Source of the DNA: Rickettsia typhi
GTDB lineage: Bacteria; Pseudomonadota; Alphaproteobacteria; Rickettsiales; Deianiraeaceae
NCBI GenBank assembly: GCA_945881985.1
Contig: CAMCVL010000002.1
Span: 62,001-126,000, forward strand
Length of the DNA stretch: 64,000 nucleotides
Direction: 5' to 3'
In this document: positions 29,882 through 39,905 of the stretch, one piece after another
Numbering within the stretch: the stretch's first letter is position 1
Layout: each line of letters begins with the position of its first letter
Made by a program: the position numbers and the translations under genes
Notes under the pieces: generated by a model
Seen by the model: only the letters and a program-made list of their open reading frames with translations
What the model was told of the DNA's origin: nothing
Database searches by the model: none

Positions 29882-30035
29882 GGACTTGTTCTAAAATAGA
29901 GAAAGTGTCAAACCTCTATCCACAGAAAGTCCGCAGTGCCAATCGTTGCAAAAATGTTAAAACCCTAGATTGCAATATTGGTTTGTTAGTCTTATTCATT
30001 TCAATAAATGTCCAGCTGTAATTTAGAACAAGTCC
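29882..30035. repeat. MITE-like element with 14-bp terminal inverted repeats
   Basis: GGACTTGTTCTAAA (29882..29895) and TTTAGAACAAGTCC (30022..30035), perfect inverted repeats; no ORF inside. Confidence 0.7.
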
Positions 30036-30225
30036 TGGTTTTGCACTCGATATTGATTGATTTATTAAAATATATTGTATCATATGTAATATATTTTAGC
30101 TTTAAAATTGACTTATACATTTGTTTTAGCCTTAAATAGAGAGGGAAATAAATATCTTGTTATAAGCCTATTTTTAAACTGAAAAAGGCGTAAGAATTAT
30201 ACAAGCAACATTTATTGATGTAAAA

Positions 30226-30459
30226 ATGCAAAAAGTTATAAAAATTTTAAAAAAACTACTAAATATTTGGTGTAGAACATCTCTTATTTTGGTTTATGTT
30301 TTTTCAATACCCGTGGTATTGTTTGTAATTTTTGCTTTTGTGCAAATGCATTTAGATGCACTTACCGAAAACGAACAGACAAAGTGTGAGCACGGCTGCA
30401 GTAATGATAGCAAAACGATGGAAGCGGAATGCAACATTAAATGCTATGATAAGAAATAA
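30226..30459 (+). CDS. Small single-TM protein with Cys-rich C-terminus
   Basis: TM IWCRTSLILVYVFSIPVVLFVIFAF then CEHGCSND...ECNIKCYDKK. Confidence 0.55.
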   Translation: MQKVIKILKKLLNIWCRTSLILVYVFSIPVVLFVIFAFVQMHLDALTENEQTKCEHGCSNDSKTMEAECNIKCYDKK

Positions 30460-30542
30460 AAATTTTTGCTTCTACGATAGAAAACAATAATTTATAAAAT
30501 TGTAAATTAATTATTTACTATTTGTTATTATTTTTTTATTGT

Positions 30543-30962
30543 ATGTATCCATTTAATCCAAAACCTTATGAAGAAGAAGCGTATCAGCAATTTATTCAAA
30601 ACTTTGGTAGACAGCCAGTTGGTGGGGAGTTAAATGCTTATACACACGCATATGTATCGGCAAAATTAACAAAAAATACAAACGAATGGACCGCAAGACA
30701 GGCTGGCGACTTTAACGAATCATTTGGAAGAAATCATTCATATGAAAGAGCAAAAGACCAGTACAATAATGCCGTTGGTCGCAAAATTGGTAGGCAGCCA
30801 AATGCAACAAATGAGAGTAATGGTAAAAATGTTGCAGACACTCTACGAAATGGCGGACTTAGATTAAAAGCAGACTCTCCTGTGGAATTGGAATATAATG
30901 CAAATGGAGAAGCGGGTCATTGGGTTACCATTGATGGCAATCATATTTTTATAAAAAACTAA
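30543..30962 (+). CDS. Toxin- or prophage-domain-like small protein
   Basis: NAYTHAYVSAKLTK...RQAGDFNESFGR...DQYNNAVGRKIGRQ...GHWVTIDGNHIFIKN; start moved to ATG at 30543. Confidence 0.6.
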   Translation: MYPFNPKPYEEEAYQQFIQNFGRQPVGGELNAYTHAYVSAKLTKNTNEWTARQAGDFNESFGRNHSYERAKDQYNNAVGRKIGRQPNATNESNGKNVADTLRNGGLRLKADSPVELEYNANGEAGHWVTIDGNHIFIKN

Positions 30963-31157
30963 TACCATTTCCAATTCTAAAATCTAAAAAAGATTTTAAA
31001 CTACACATCTTCACCACCATTAGCCAGATCCGCCCACTAGCTTTACCAGCAATGGGGGTGGACTGGCTAGGTTTGCAGAGAGTGGGGATTTTTTGTAGAG
31101 TTTGTACTTAGGTGCAAAGGATTTTGATAAGATTGCTTGATGGTGGGAAATGGTATT
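30961..31157 (-). repeat. Palindromic element with core shared with the 48 kb and 53 kb elements
   Basis: AATACCATTTCC / GGAAATGGTATT perfect 12-bp ends; reverse complement contains CAAACTCTACAAAAAATCC...CTCTCTGCAA...AGCCAGTCCACCCCC. Confidence 0.75.
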
Positions 31158-31189
31158 GCTTGCAATGCTGTAAAATGGGTCTTTCACCC

Positions 31190-31852
31190 TTACATCCCTA
31201 AAAAGCCATCAAGCATTAGCTCGCCTTTTAAAGAGCTCTTTTCGGGGTGAAACTGCACGCCATGCACAAACCCACAGCTTATTGCGGCAGCAAAATCAAA
31301 GGAATAATTTGCAAAGGCAATAATACTATTTGCATCTACCGGCTTGCAGTAATAGGAATGCACAAAGTAAAAGTCGCCAAGCTCAGTATCTGCAAAATTT
31401 GCAAATAAGTTGGATTTGCAGTTTTTGTTGAGTAGTAAGTTGTTCCATCCCATATGGGGCACTTTAAGATTTTTGTCAAAGCCTAGATTTGCAGTAAAGT
31501 GCTCCACATTGCCCTTAATGAGTCCAAGACCCTTGTTGATGCCGCTTTCGGTGCTTTGGTCAAGCAAAAATTGCATGCCAACGCATATGCCTAAGATATG
31601 CTTTTTGATAGCAAAGTTTTTAACCGCATCCTCAAGCCCAGCAAAGCTAAAAAAATGCTTAGAGTAAAAGGCAAAGTTACCCACGCCCGGTAGTATTAGC
31701 TTGTCAATATTGTTGCATCCTTCAATAAATTGCTGGGGGGTTAAAACGCTAAGTGAGGCGTTTTTGTTAAATTTTTCTATAGTTAAAATTATTCTATTGC
31801 TAAGTGAGGCAATGTTGCCAGTGCCAAGATCTAGGATTGCTATTTTTTGCAT
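31190..31852 (-). CDS. hisH: Imidazole glycerol phosphate synthase subunit HisH
   Basis: IAILDLGTGNIASL...LPGVGNFAFYSK...ILGICVGMQFLLDQSTE...GVQFHPEKSS. Confidence 0.95.
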   Translation of the reverse strand: MQKIAILDLGTGNIASLSNRIILTIEKFNKNASLSVLTPQQFIEGCNNIDKLILPGVGNFAFYSKHFFSFAGLEDAVKNFAIKKHILGICVGMQFLLDQSTESGINKGLGLIKGNVEHFTANLGFDKNLKVPHMGWNNLLLNKNCKSNLFANFADTELGDFYFVHSYYCKPVDANSIIAFANYSFDFAAAISCGFVHGVQFHPEKSSLKGELMLDGFLGM

Positions 31853-31860
31853 AATGTAAA

Positions 31861-33162
31861 TTATAAATTTTTTGCTATATCCTTGCGGTAATAGCAGCCT
31901 TCAAACTCTATTTTTTCAATTTGATTATAGACTTTTGCCCTTGCCTGTGTAATACTATTAGCAACTGCCCTAATGGACAAAACCCTGCCACCAGCGGTAA
32001 CAAGCTCGCCTTTTGCGTTTAGTGCGGTGCCGCAGTGAATCACCTCAGCCTGCGATGCCTCAATATTTTGCAAACCTTTAATTAATATATCTTTTTTGTA
32101 AGCATCGGGATACCCGCCGCTTACACACACCACATTAACACAGGCATCATCGCTAAATTTAAGCTCAAGCTTGTCAAGAGTGCCATCTGTTACCGCTAAA
32201 AATATATCCGTAATGTCGTTTTGTAAAAGTGGTAGCATTGCCTGTGTCTCGGGGTCGCCAAATCTAACATTGTATTCAATTAGGCGGATACCTTTTTGTG
32301 TAAGCATTAGTCCTGCAAAAATTACACCTTTGTAAGGGGTGTCAAGTTCAAGCATTCCGCCTACAAGTGGCTTAATAACTAAATTTTCAGCCTCTTTAAT
32401 GCTAGCTTCGTTAAGTATGGACTTAAAGCTATAAGTGCCCATGCCACCTGTGTTTGGTCCCCGATTGTTATCAAGTAGCTTTTTATGGTCACAGGCGTAA
32501 AAAAATGTTTTAAAATTTTTACCATCGCTTAGGGCAAAAAAACTTACCTCCTTGCCAGTCAAAAATTCTTCCACAACTATGCTCTTGCTTGCCTTGCCAA
32601 ATTTGCCGCTAAAGTATTCTTCAAGATTTTTGCAAAAAATGCCCTCATCTTCACATATCACAACCCCCTTGCCGGCGGCTAGACCATCAGTTTTTAAAAC
32701 AATCGGATAGCCTATCTGCGTGGCAAAAGAGAGCACCTCCTCTGTTGTGTTTTGACTTGTAAAAGTTTTGTATTTTGCGGTAGGTATGTTGTATTTTACG
32801 CAAAAATCCTTCATAAATATTTTTGAGGACTCAAGTTTTGCAGCGGCAGCACTTGGTCCAAATGCCTTGATGCCGGCTTTTTGCAAAGCGTCACAAATGC
32901 CGTTTGCCAAAGGGTCTTCAGGACCAACGATCACAAGATTGATATGGTTTTGCTTGCAAAAATTAACTATTAATTCGTTAGATAGATTTATTTTTATACA
33001 TTTTGCAAAGCTTGCAATTTGCGGGTTACCGGGTGCAACAAAAAAGTCCTCAATAAAAACAGATGCATCTGGCTTTTGCTTGTTAATTTGCTTTTGGATT
33101 GCAATTGCAATTGCACTTTCACGCCCGCCGGAGCCAATAAGTAAAATTTTTAATTTTTGCAT
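31861..33162 (-). CDS. purD: Phosphoribosylamine--glycine ligase
   Basis: LLIGSGGRESAIA...VGPEDPLANGICDAL...GPNTGGMGTYS...EYNVRFGDPETQAMLPLL. Confidence 0.96.
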   Translation of the reverse strand: MQKLKILLIGSGGRESAIAIAIQKQINKQKPDASVFIEDFFVAPGNPQIASFAKCIKINLSNELIVNFCKQNHINLVIVGPEDPLANGICDALQKAGIKAFGPSAAAAKLESSKIFMKDFCVKYNIPTAKYKTFTSQNTTEEVLSFATQIGYPIVLKTDGLAAGKGVVICEDEGIFCKNLEEYFSGKFGKASKSIVVEEFLTGKEVSFFALSDGKNFKTFFYACDHKKLLDNNRGPNTGGMGTYSFKSILNEASIKEAENLVIKPLVGGMLELDTPYKGVIFAGLMLTQKGIRLIEYNVRFGDPETQAMLPLLQNDITDIFLAVTDGTLDKLELKFSDDACVNVVCVSGGYPDAYKKDILIKGLQNIEASQAEVIHCGTALNAKGELVTAGGRVLSIRAVANSITQARAKVYNQIEKIEFEGCYYRKDIAKNL

Positions 33163-33296
33163 ACTATAAAAATACTAACTAATGTTAAAATAGACTAAAT
33201 CAAAGCAAGGCTAAAATCAAGTAAAGTTTTTATTGCATTGCTACAAAAAATAGACTATAATTAGCTTTAACTTTAATAAAACTTAATGTTGTTAAT

Positions 33297-34523
33297 ATGC
33301 TAATTTATTTACAGCTTACAAAATGGTTGGCAGTGTTTTTGCTTACAGCTTTGCTGCAAGTTAAAACATCATATGCTTACTACGGCACAGGCTCGGCGGC
33401 AGTTAATATGATGCAAGTAAATCCTAGTATGCAGGCACCAAAAATTACAAATGATAACTACAGGCAAAATATAAATCTACCAGTTGAGCAATCAGCTCAA
33501 CAATATCAAGCATTAATGATGCGTAAAAAAATGCAAAATACAAATCCATCACCTCAAAAATACTCTGGATTGATGGGTAAATTTAGTAAATTTTTATCAA
33601 AAGGTCAAGGTAATAGCATTTACAACAAAAGTGCCGTTATGGATGTAAAGGCACGCAATAGATTTGCAGTTTTGGATCGCAAGAGGTTTCAGGTTCCTGG
33701 TGATGCAGATTTTAAAAATACAAAGCAAAAGCAACTTAACTTATCACCTTTTAACATTGATAGTTTTTACACCTTAACATACAGCCAGTCCCTTAATACA
33801 AATTTATCAAGCAATAGATTTTACGACTTGACAAATGGTGCTGGATTTTTAATTAATTCCTTTGGATTTGAATTTGGCTATGCAAAAAGAGTCTTTGGTA
33901 ATAAATATTCCACAAGGCTTGCAGGTATTGACAAATCAGCTCTAAAATTTAACAATATTCAAAACTTACGAGACCCAAATTTTGCACTCAAAAAAAACAA
34001 ACAAAAACCTTCCTACCTTGACTCTGGGGCAATGTTTTTTACCTCATATGGCTTATCGGTTAACTATTACGGTTTTAAGGCAAGCAATCCTGCTGGCAGT
34101 AACGAGGTTGACTTGGAAAAAAGATTGTTAATTGCAACCCCAAATGTTAAGCTACTTTACTTTCCAAAGTCTACAAAATTTGTATTAAATATGCCAAAAT
34201 ACGGAGCCTTAGTGTCTCAGTTTTATATGTATCCAGAGCTTGGTCTTTCGCTAATTTCATATAGCAATACTTTAACATTTGACCTTGGTGAAAAACAAAC
34301 AAACAACTCCCTTCATGTCAAGCCTTTGCTTGGGTTTGGGGCTGGTATGATGACCGATATAACAAGGCTTACAAAAGGCGACAAAAGTATTTTTATCAAC
34401 ATTGGTGCTTCTTATAAAATGATGATTGGTAGCATGAATGTAGTTAATCAAAAAAATTACTTCAATGAGTCCCTAAAATTTAACACAACGCAGCTCAATT
34501 TGGGGTGCGGAATGTCTTGGTAG
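33297..34523 (+). CDS. Exported protein, probable outer-membrane protein
   Basis: N-terminal signal-like segment, aromatic/beta-rich C-terminal half ending GCGMSW. Confidence 0.65.
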   Translation: MLIYLQLTKWLAVFLLTALLQVKTSYAYYGTGSAAVNMMQVNPSMQAPKITNDNYRQNINLPVEQSAQQYQALMMRKKMQNTNPSPQKYSGLMGKFSKFLSKGQGNSIYNKSAVMDVKARNRFAVLDRKRFQVPGDADFKNTKQKQLNLSPFNIDSFYTLTYSQSLNTNLSSNRFYDLTNGAGFLINSFGFEFGYAKRVFGNKYSTRLAGIDKSALKFNNIQNLRDPNFALKKNKQKPSYLDSGAMFFTSYGLSVNYYGFKASNPAGSNEVDLEKRLLIATPNVKLLYFPKSTKFVLNMPKYGALVSQFYMYPELGLSLISYSNTLTFDLGEKQTNNSLHVKPLLGFGAGMMTDITRLTKGDKSIFINIGASYKMMIGSMNVVNQKNYFNESLKFNTTQLNLGCGMSW

Positions 34524-34704
34524 TTGGTTATTGGCTAATAAAAGATATTTTACTTTGTTGCATTAAACACCCCTAGCGCTCTCTTTAAAGACATTGTAGA
34601 AAGGATAAAGGGTTTTTCAAAACAAAAATCTTGAAAACAAAATCTTGCAAACTACATTTAAATCTACAAGAATATATAGTTATATAGTCATTATTTATTA
34701 GTTT

Positions 34705-35334
34705 ATGAGCAATCAGGATGAGGGCGGCGAGTCCAGAATGGCATCTTTTATTAACGAAGGCAGCCAAGATGCCAAAACTAACTCGGCACAATCACAACAA
34801 AATAGCGAGTCCTTAAGTGACCTGCAACAAAAAATTATTGACCTACAAACAAAGCAGGCAGAGCTTGAGGCTGAGCTTGCAGCAAAAAATGATGAGCTTG
34901 CGGTTTGTGAGTTAAGGCATAAGGCCGATATTCAAAATTACATAAAAAGATACGAGAACGAAAAGCTTGAAGCAATAAAATTTGCAAATAAAAAGATATT
35001 GCAGGATATTATCTTGCCGCTAGACCAGCTGTTTTTAGCCTTAAGTGTAAAAACACAGGGCGATGATTTAGATGCCTCTGCAATTTTGCAAAACTTATAT
35101 CAGGGTATTGTGATGACAAAAGATGAGTTTGTTAAAATTCTTGCAAATCACGGGCTTAAAAGAATAACCCCCGAAGGGCAAAAGTTTGATCCAAATCTGC
35201 ACCAAGCAATTTCGCAAATAAGCGATGCAAGCAAGGAAGATGGCGTAATAATTACCTGCGTGCAAGCTGGCTACGAGCTTAACGGTAGAGTTGTTAAGCC
35301 AGCAATGGTGATAGTTAATACAAAAAGTAATTAA
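34705..35334 (+). CDS. grpE: GrpE nucleotide exchange factor
   Basis: ELRHKADIQNYIKRYENEK...FDPNLHQAISQISDAS...VQAGYELNGRVVKPAMVIV. Confidence 0.9.
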   Translation: MSNQDEGGESRMASFINEGSQDAKTNSAQSQQNSESLSDLQQKIIDLQTKQAELEAELAAKNDELAVCELRHKADIQNYIKRYENEKLEAIKFANKKILQDIILPLDQLFLALSVKTQGDDLDASAILQNLYQGIVMTKDEFVKILANHGLKRITPEGQKFDPNLHQAISQISDASKEDGVIITCVQAGYELNGRVVKPAMVIVNTKSN

Positions 35335-35349
35335 TATCTTATTTTAGCT

Positions 35350-35949
35350 ATGCAAGTAAAGCAAAGAACCTCAAGCATGTCCCGCAAAACTAAGGAGACA
35401 GATATTAAAGTTGACCTAAACTTGGATGGCAAGGGCGAGTTTAAAATTGCAACTGGTATAGGTTTTTTTGACCATATGCTTGAGCAGCTTTCCTTTCACT
35501 CCGGCATTGATATGCAAATTGATTGCAAGGGCGACTTGCATGTTGACTTTCACCACACTGTTGAGGATGTTGCAATTTGCATAGGGCTTGCAATAAAAGA
35601 TGCTCTTGGTGACAAAAAAGGCATTAATCGCTATGCAAGCTTTTACATACCAATGGACGAAACATTGACAAGATGCGTTATTGACCTGTCAAACCGCCCA
35701 TATTTTGTGTGGAATGTTGGTTTTAGAACGCCAAAAATTGGGGATTTTGATACCGAGCTTGTAAGAGAATTTTTTTTAGCAATCAGCTCCTCTCTGGCTT
35801 GCAATTTACATATTGAATGCCTATATGGCACAAACTCCCATCATATATCGGAGTCGTGCTTTAAGGCACTTGCAAGGTCGTTAAAAATTGCTAAAAGCTT
35901 TGATTCCTTAGCTTTAAACGCCGTTTCGTCAACAAAAGGTACTTTATAA
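35350..35949 (+). CDS. hisB: Imidazoleglycerol-phosphate dehydratase
   Basis: [44 protein letters not shown]...[20 protein letters not shown]. Confidence 0.97.
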   Translation: MQVKQRTSSMSRKTKETDIKVDLNLDGKGEFKIATGIGFFDHMLEQLSFHSGIDMQIDCKGDLHVDFHHTVEDVAICIGLAIKDALGDKKGINRYASFYIPMDETLTRCVIDLSNRPYFVWNVGFRTPKIGDFDTELVREFFLAISSSLACNLHIECLYGTNSHHISESCFKALARSLKIAKSFDSLALNAVSSTKGTL

Positions 35950-35959
35950 CTATTTTATC

Positions 35960-36340
35960 ATGCCTATAGTTTTAATTGTTGCTGGGCTTATTGTTGCATT
36001 TGCGGTTTTTACTTCCTATAAATCGACATATGGCAGTATTATTGTAATTAAAACAACATTTGGTTCAAAAGAGCTTGCTTCGTCCTTTGCAAAAATAGCC
36101 GTGCAAAACAAGCTGGCTGCCTGTGCAAGTTTGTATCAGCAAGAGTCTCATTACATATGGAACGGCACATTGTGTAAAAACGATGAATATGCCTTGGAAC
36201 TAAAAACTATTCAAAAAAAACAAGGGGCTTTAATTGCCGCAATTTTAAAAAATCATAGCTTTAAAAACCCGCAAATTATTATTACAACTACCAAGGCTCA
36301 TCTGTCTTATCATAAATGGATGATTGATATGTTAAGCTAA
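35960..36340 (+). CDS. CutA-like protein with N-terminal TM
   Basis: TTFGSKELASSFAKIAVQNKLAACASLYQQESHYIWNG...EYALELKT resembles CutA1. Confidence 0.7.
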   Translation: MPIVLIVAGLIVAFAVFTSYKSTYGSIIVIKTTFGSKELASSFAKIAVQNKLAACASLYQQESHYIWNGTLCKNDEYALELKTIQKKQGALIAAILKNHSFKNPQIIITTTKAHLSYHKWMIDMLS

Positions 36341-36375
36341 CTAAAGAAAACAATCTATTTTTAGATTAAACTTGC

Positions 36376-36449
36376 ATACCACCACCCCCCAGCCCAAGCC
36401 ATCCTTAAATGGAGAGTGACTGGGAGGAGTTGTTGGAGAAGTGGTATTA
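36376..36449. repeat. Small palindromic element abutting the zapE stop codon
   Basis: ATACCAC at left, GTGGTAT at right with internal imperfect stem CCCAG/CTGGG. Confidence 0.5.
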
Positions 36450-37550
36450 CAGCTCTTCAAAAAAACTACGGGCTTTGTCGCTCCAAATGCGTTTGTAAAA
36501 ACGATCCTTGCTTTTTATGTAGCTAACCCAGCTCATTTGGCTCAGGCGGCTTGAGGTGCGGATGAATTCTTTTTTTTGCATTAAATAACTATCAAAAATA
36601 TTAAAATGCCCCACATCTAGGTTGCATTTAAACATTATATTGATGCTTCTTAAATAGAGTATATCAATAAGGTCCCTTAGTCTTATAGCTTCATCTTCGT
36701 TTTTGCACGAAAATCCTTCAAAAAATCCGCGTTCGTCATCCAAAACAATGCAAACAAGGTGGTATTGCCTTGCAATTTGAATAATGTTTTTAACTGACAG
36801 AGGTGCCTTTAAAATTTTTGCATAATCAAAAATGGCAATTTTTGCAATAGATTTAAAATTATTGTTTCGTAAAATATCTGGATTTATATCAATTTTGCAA
36901 TCCTCCTCAAGCCCCTCAGTTTGTTTAATGTAGTTTAAATGACGCTCAGAATCTTCTGCGTTTTTGGTAAAAATATTAATAGTTTGCTCTTGGTTGTTAA
37001 GCCTGTGGTCAATATTATTGTTATCTATCTTTACAACCTGCAGATTATTTGCGATAAGCTCGGCAAACTCAGGAAAAACAACATCCCTGTTAAATCCGCC
37101 CTCAAACAAAGCATCTGGAGCAAAGTTTGATGTTGCAACGATGAAAATTTCCAGTTTAAAAAGCTCTTTAAATAGGTCAAAAAGTATCTTTGCATCTGCT
37201 ATGGACTCAATAAAAAATTCGTCAAAGCACAACAAATTTGTTTTTGCAGCAATTTTTGCCGCAATTTGCTTGTAGTTATATTTTTGCAAAAGGCGTGCAA
37301 TGTCAGCAAAATAGTCGCTAAAGTGCATATTTATTGCCTGCGGATTGTTTGCATCTTCAAAAAATTTAGATACCAAAGTTGTTTTGCCGCTGCCACTAAT
37401 GCCGTGAATATAAAAGCCTCTTGATTTTTGCTGTCCTGCCTTAGTAAAAACACTAAACAAGCCTTTGTTTTTTGAGCAAAAAGTTTTGTAGTTAGCTTCA
37501 ATGAGGTTGATGATTTTTAATTGGTCTGGCGTTGCTTGGTTTTTTTGCAA
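36447..37550 (-). CDS. zapE: AFG1/ZapE-family ATPase
   Basis: GFYIHGISGSGKTTLVSKFFE...LLCFDEFFIESIADAKILFDLFKELF...VATSNFAPDALFEGGFNR. Confidence 0.88.
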   Translation of the reverse strand: MQKNQATPDQLKIINLIEANYKTFCSKNKGLFSVFTKAGQQKSRGFYIHGISGSGKTTLVSKFFEDANNPQAINMHFSDYFADIARLLQKYNYKQIAAKIAAKTNLLCFDEFFIESIADAKILFDLFKELFKLEIFIVATSNFAPDALFEGGFNRDVVFPEFAELIANNLQVVKIDNNNIDHRLNNQEQTINIFTKNAEDSERHLNYIKQTEGLEEDCKIDINPDILRNNNFKSIAKIAIFDYAKILKAPLSVKNIIQIARQYHLVCIVLDDERGFFEGFSCKNEDEAIRLRDLIDILYLRSINIMFKCNLDVGHFNIFDSYLMQKKEFIRTSSRLSQMSWVSYIKSKDRFYKRIWSDKARSFFEEL

Positions 37551-37572
37551 ACTTGCAATAAAAAATGATAAA

Positions 37573-38334
37573 TTAACTCAAATTTAGCACATCCTTTAGC
37601 AAGGCGATAATTGCATTTTGCTTATCTGCCGCTTGAGTAATAGACCTACCAATAACAATTGCTGTTGCACCATTTGCAAAAGCTGCAGATGGGGTAGAGG
37701 TGCGTTTTTGGTCGTTTGCTAAATTACTAAGCTGAACCCCCGGGGTGATAATATGTTTTTGTTTAAATAAAGCACTCAACATTTTTGCCTCCAAGGGAGA
37801 ACAAACAAAGCCATCAACAAAATTACAGCCAATGTTAGCAAGGCGTAAAACTAGGTCGTCTGGCTTGGCATCGGTAAAACCACACTCTGTTATATAAGCT
37901 TTATCTAAAGATGTAAGAAGGCTAACACCTATAATAGCCGGTGCATTTGGCATGTTTAGGTCATTTTTTGTATTGCTTAAGGCTTTAAGGCACTCGCTGC
38001 CGTTTAGTAGGTGCACAGTTGTGTATTTTACAAAGCCAATAGAGTTTTTTGTAAGCGACCTATAAGCACCGCAGACGGTATTGGAAATATCAAAAAATTT
38101 TAAATCCAAAAATACATCCATGCCAAGCTCTTCAATTTTATTTACCCCGTAAAAGCCGTGGCGGCAAAAAAACTCCAGCCCAAGCTTAATGGCAAACTGA
38201 GGTATATTGGAGGCATGACTTGCAAAAGCATCACTTGCTTTTTTGTAAAGGCTTTTAATATCGCCAGCTACCTTTAAAACACCATCAAGGTCAAGATCCG
38301 TATCTAAGGCTATAAAAATTGTTTTTGCCGACAT
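37573..38334 (-). CDS. pyrF: Orotidine 5'-phosphate decarboxylase
   Basis: VFLDLKFFDISNTV...DGFVCSPLEA...IITPGVQL...ATAIVIGRSIT. Confidence 0.93.
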   Translation of the reverse strand: MSAKTIFIALDTDLDLDGVLKVAGDIKSLYKKASDAFASHASNIPQFAIKLGLEFFCRHGFYGVNKIEELGMDVFLDLKFFDISNTVCGAYRSLTKNSIGFVKYTTVHLLNGSECLKALSNTKNDLNMPNAPAIIGVSLLTSLDKAYITECGFTDAKPDDLVLRLANIGCNFVDGFVCSPLEAKMLSALFKQKHIITPGVQLSNLANDQKRTSTPSAAFANGATAIVIGRSITQAADKQNAIIALLKDVLNLS

Positions 38335-38577
38335 ATCTATTACCACAAACAAATATAAGTAATCTTTTTTAAATCATGCATTTTTAAATGCAACACAAAA
38401 TAAAGTGGATATTTGGTAATTATCAACAATCTACAGCATTTTGCAAAGCAAATCTGTGAATTTGTTTTGCGATATATGGCGATTTACTATCGTTTTTAAT
38501 TTTTATTTTACTTTACTTTAAGGCAAAAATGTATAGTCTTAGTGTGTGTTTTATTAAGATATATTTATTTGTTTTTT

Positions 38578-39891
38578 ATGTCCGTTACAATTACAAACAT
38601 TGTGGGGCTTGAGGTATTGGACTCAAGAGGTAACCCAACTACAGAAGCAATAGTCACGCTTAGCGATGGCAGCTTTGGCAGTGCAATTTCGCCATCTGGG
38701 GCATCAACAGGCACAAAGGAAGCCTGCGAGCTTAGAGACGGCGACAAAAGCAGATATCTAGGCAAAGGCGTGCTAAAAGCGGTTGCAAACATCAATGGTG
38801 CAATTAAGGCTGCACTTTGCGGGCAAAATCCTTTTGACCAGCTTGCTATTGATGAGCTTTTAAACAGGGCGGACGGCACCCCAAACAAGTCAGCTCTTGG
38901 GGCAAATGCAATCTTGGCGGTGTCCTTGGCTGTGGCTAAGGCGGCGGCTGCCTCCAAAAAGCAATTTTTGTTTGACTACATCAACGATTTTGCAGCCTCT
39001 TGCCCTAGATTTAAAAGCTTTGCAAAAAAAGGTGCAGGCGGTGTTGACAGCGGTGGTATTGCAACAAAGGCAAGCTACAAAATGCCAATGCCAATGATGA
39101 ATATACTTAACGGGGGCAAGCATGCTGATAACGGGCTTGCGATACAGGAGTTTATGATAATTCCATCCTCTGCAAAAAGCATTGAAGATGCCATTAGAAT
39201 GGGGGCGGAGGTGTTTCATAACCTTAAAAAAATCTTGGCACAAAAGGGCTTAAACACAGGCGTGGGCGACGAGGGCGGCTTTGCCCCGCAAATTGGCAAC
39301 ACTGAGGAGGCAATTGGCTACATCATCAACGCAATCACCCTTGCTGGCTACAAGGCAGGTAGCGACATAAACCTGGCTTTGGACTGTGCTGCAAGCGAGT
39401 TTTGCGAAGATGGTAAATACTTAATTGACGGGCAAAAACTTAGCACCGCAGAGCTTGTTGATTACTACAAAAACCTTGTAAGCAAGTTCCCTATCATCTC
39501 AATTGAGGACCCTCTTAGCGAGCATGACGAGCAAGGCTTTAAGCTTATTACAAAAGAGCTTGGCAAAAGCGTGCAGCTTGTTGGGGACGACATTTTTTGC
39601 ACCAATCCGCAGATACTGCAGGACGGAATTTTAAAAGGCATAGCAAATGCTCTTTTGGTAAAACCAAACCAAATTGGCACCCTAACCGAGACAATTCTTG
39701 CTGTTGACATTGCAAAGCAGGCTGGTTACAAAACTGTTTTGTCTCACCGCAGCGGCGAAAGTGAGGACACAAGCATCTCCCACATCGCAGTTGCACTTAA
39801 CGCCGGGCAAATTAAAACAGGTAGCCTATCCCGCACGGACAGAACGGCAAAATACAACGAACTTATAAGAATAAACTCGGTAATTGCATAG
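38578..39891 (+). CDS. eno: Enolase
   Basis: [15 protein letters not shown]...[25 protein letters not shown]...GDDIFCTN...[10 protein letters not shown]. Confidence 0.98.
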   Translation: MSVTITNIVGLEVLDSRGNPTTEAIVTLSDGSFGSAISPSGASTGTKEACELRDGDKSRYLGKGVLKAVANINGAIKAALCGQNPFDQLAIDELLNRADGTPNKSALGANAILAVSLAVAKAAAASKKQFLFDYINDFAASCPRFKSFAKKGAGGVDSGGIATKASYKMPMPMMNILNGGKHADNGLAIQEFMIIPSSAKSIEDAIRMGAEVFHNLKKILAQKGLNTGVGDEGGFAPQIGNTEEAIGYIINAITLAGYKAGSDINLALDCAASEFCEDGKYLIDGQKLSTAELVDYYKNLVSKFPIISIEDPLSEHDEQGFKLITKELGKSVQLVGDDIFCTNPQILQDGILKGIANALLVKPNQIGTLTETILAVDIAKQAGYKTVLSHRSGESEDTSISHIAVALNAGQIKTGSLSRTDRTAKYNELIRINSVIA

Positions 39892-39905
39892 TATTATTTG
39901 CTAAG

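Noticed and set aside
29920-29960. Possible RNase P RNA-like string (CAGAAAGTCCGCAG)
   Set aside because: Lacks the conserved RNase P core and lies inside the 29882..30035 inverted-repeat element.
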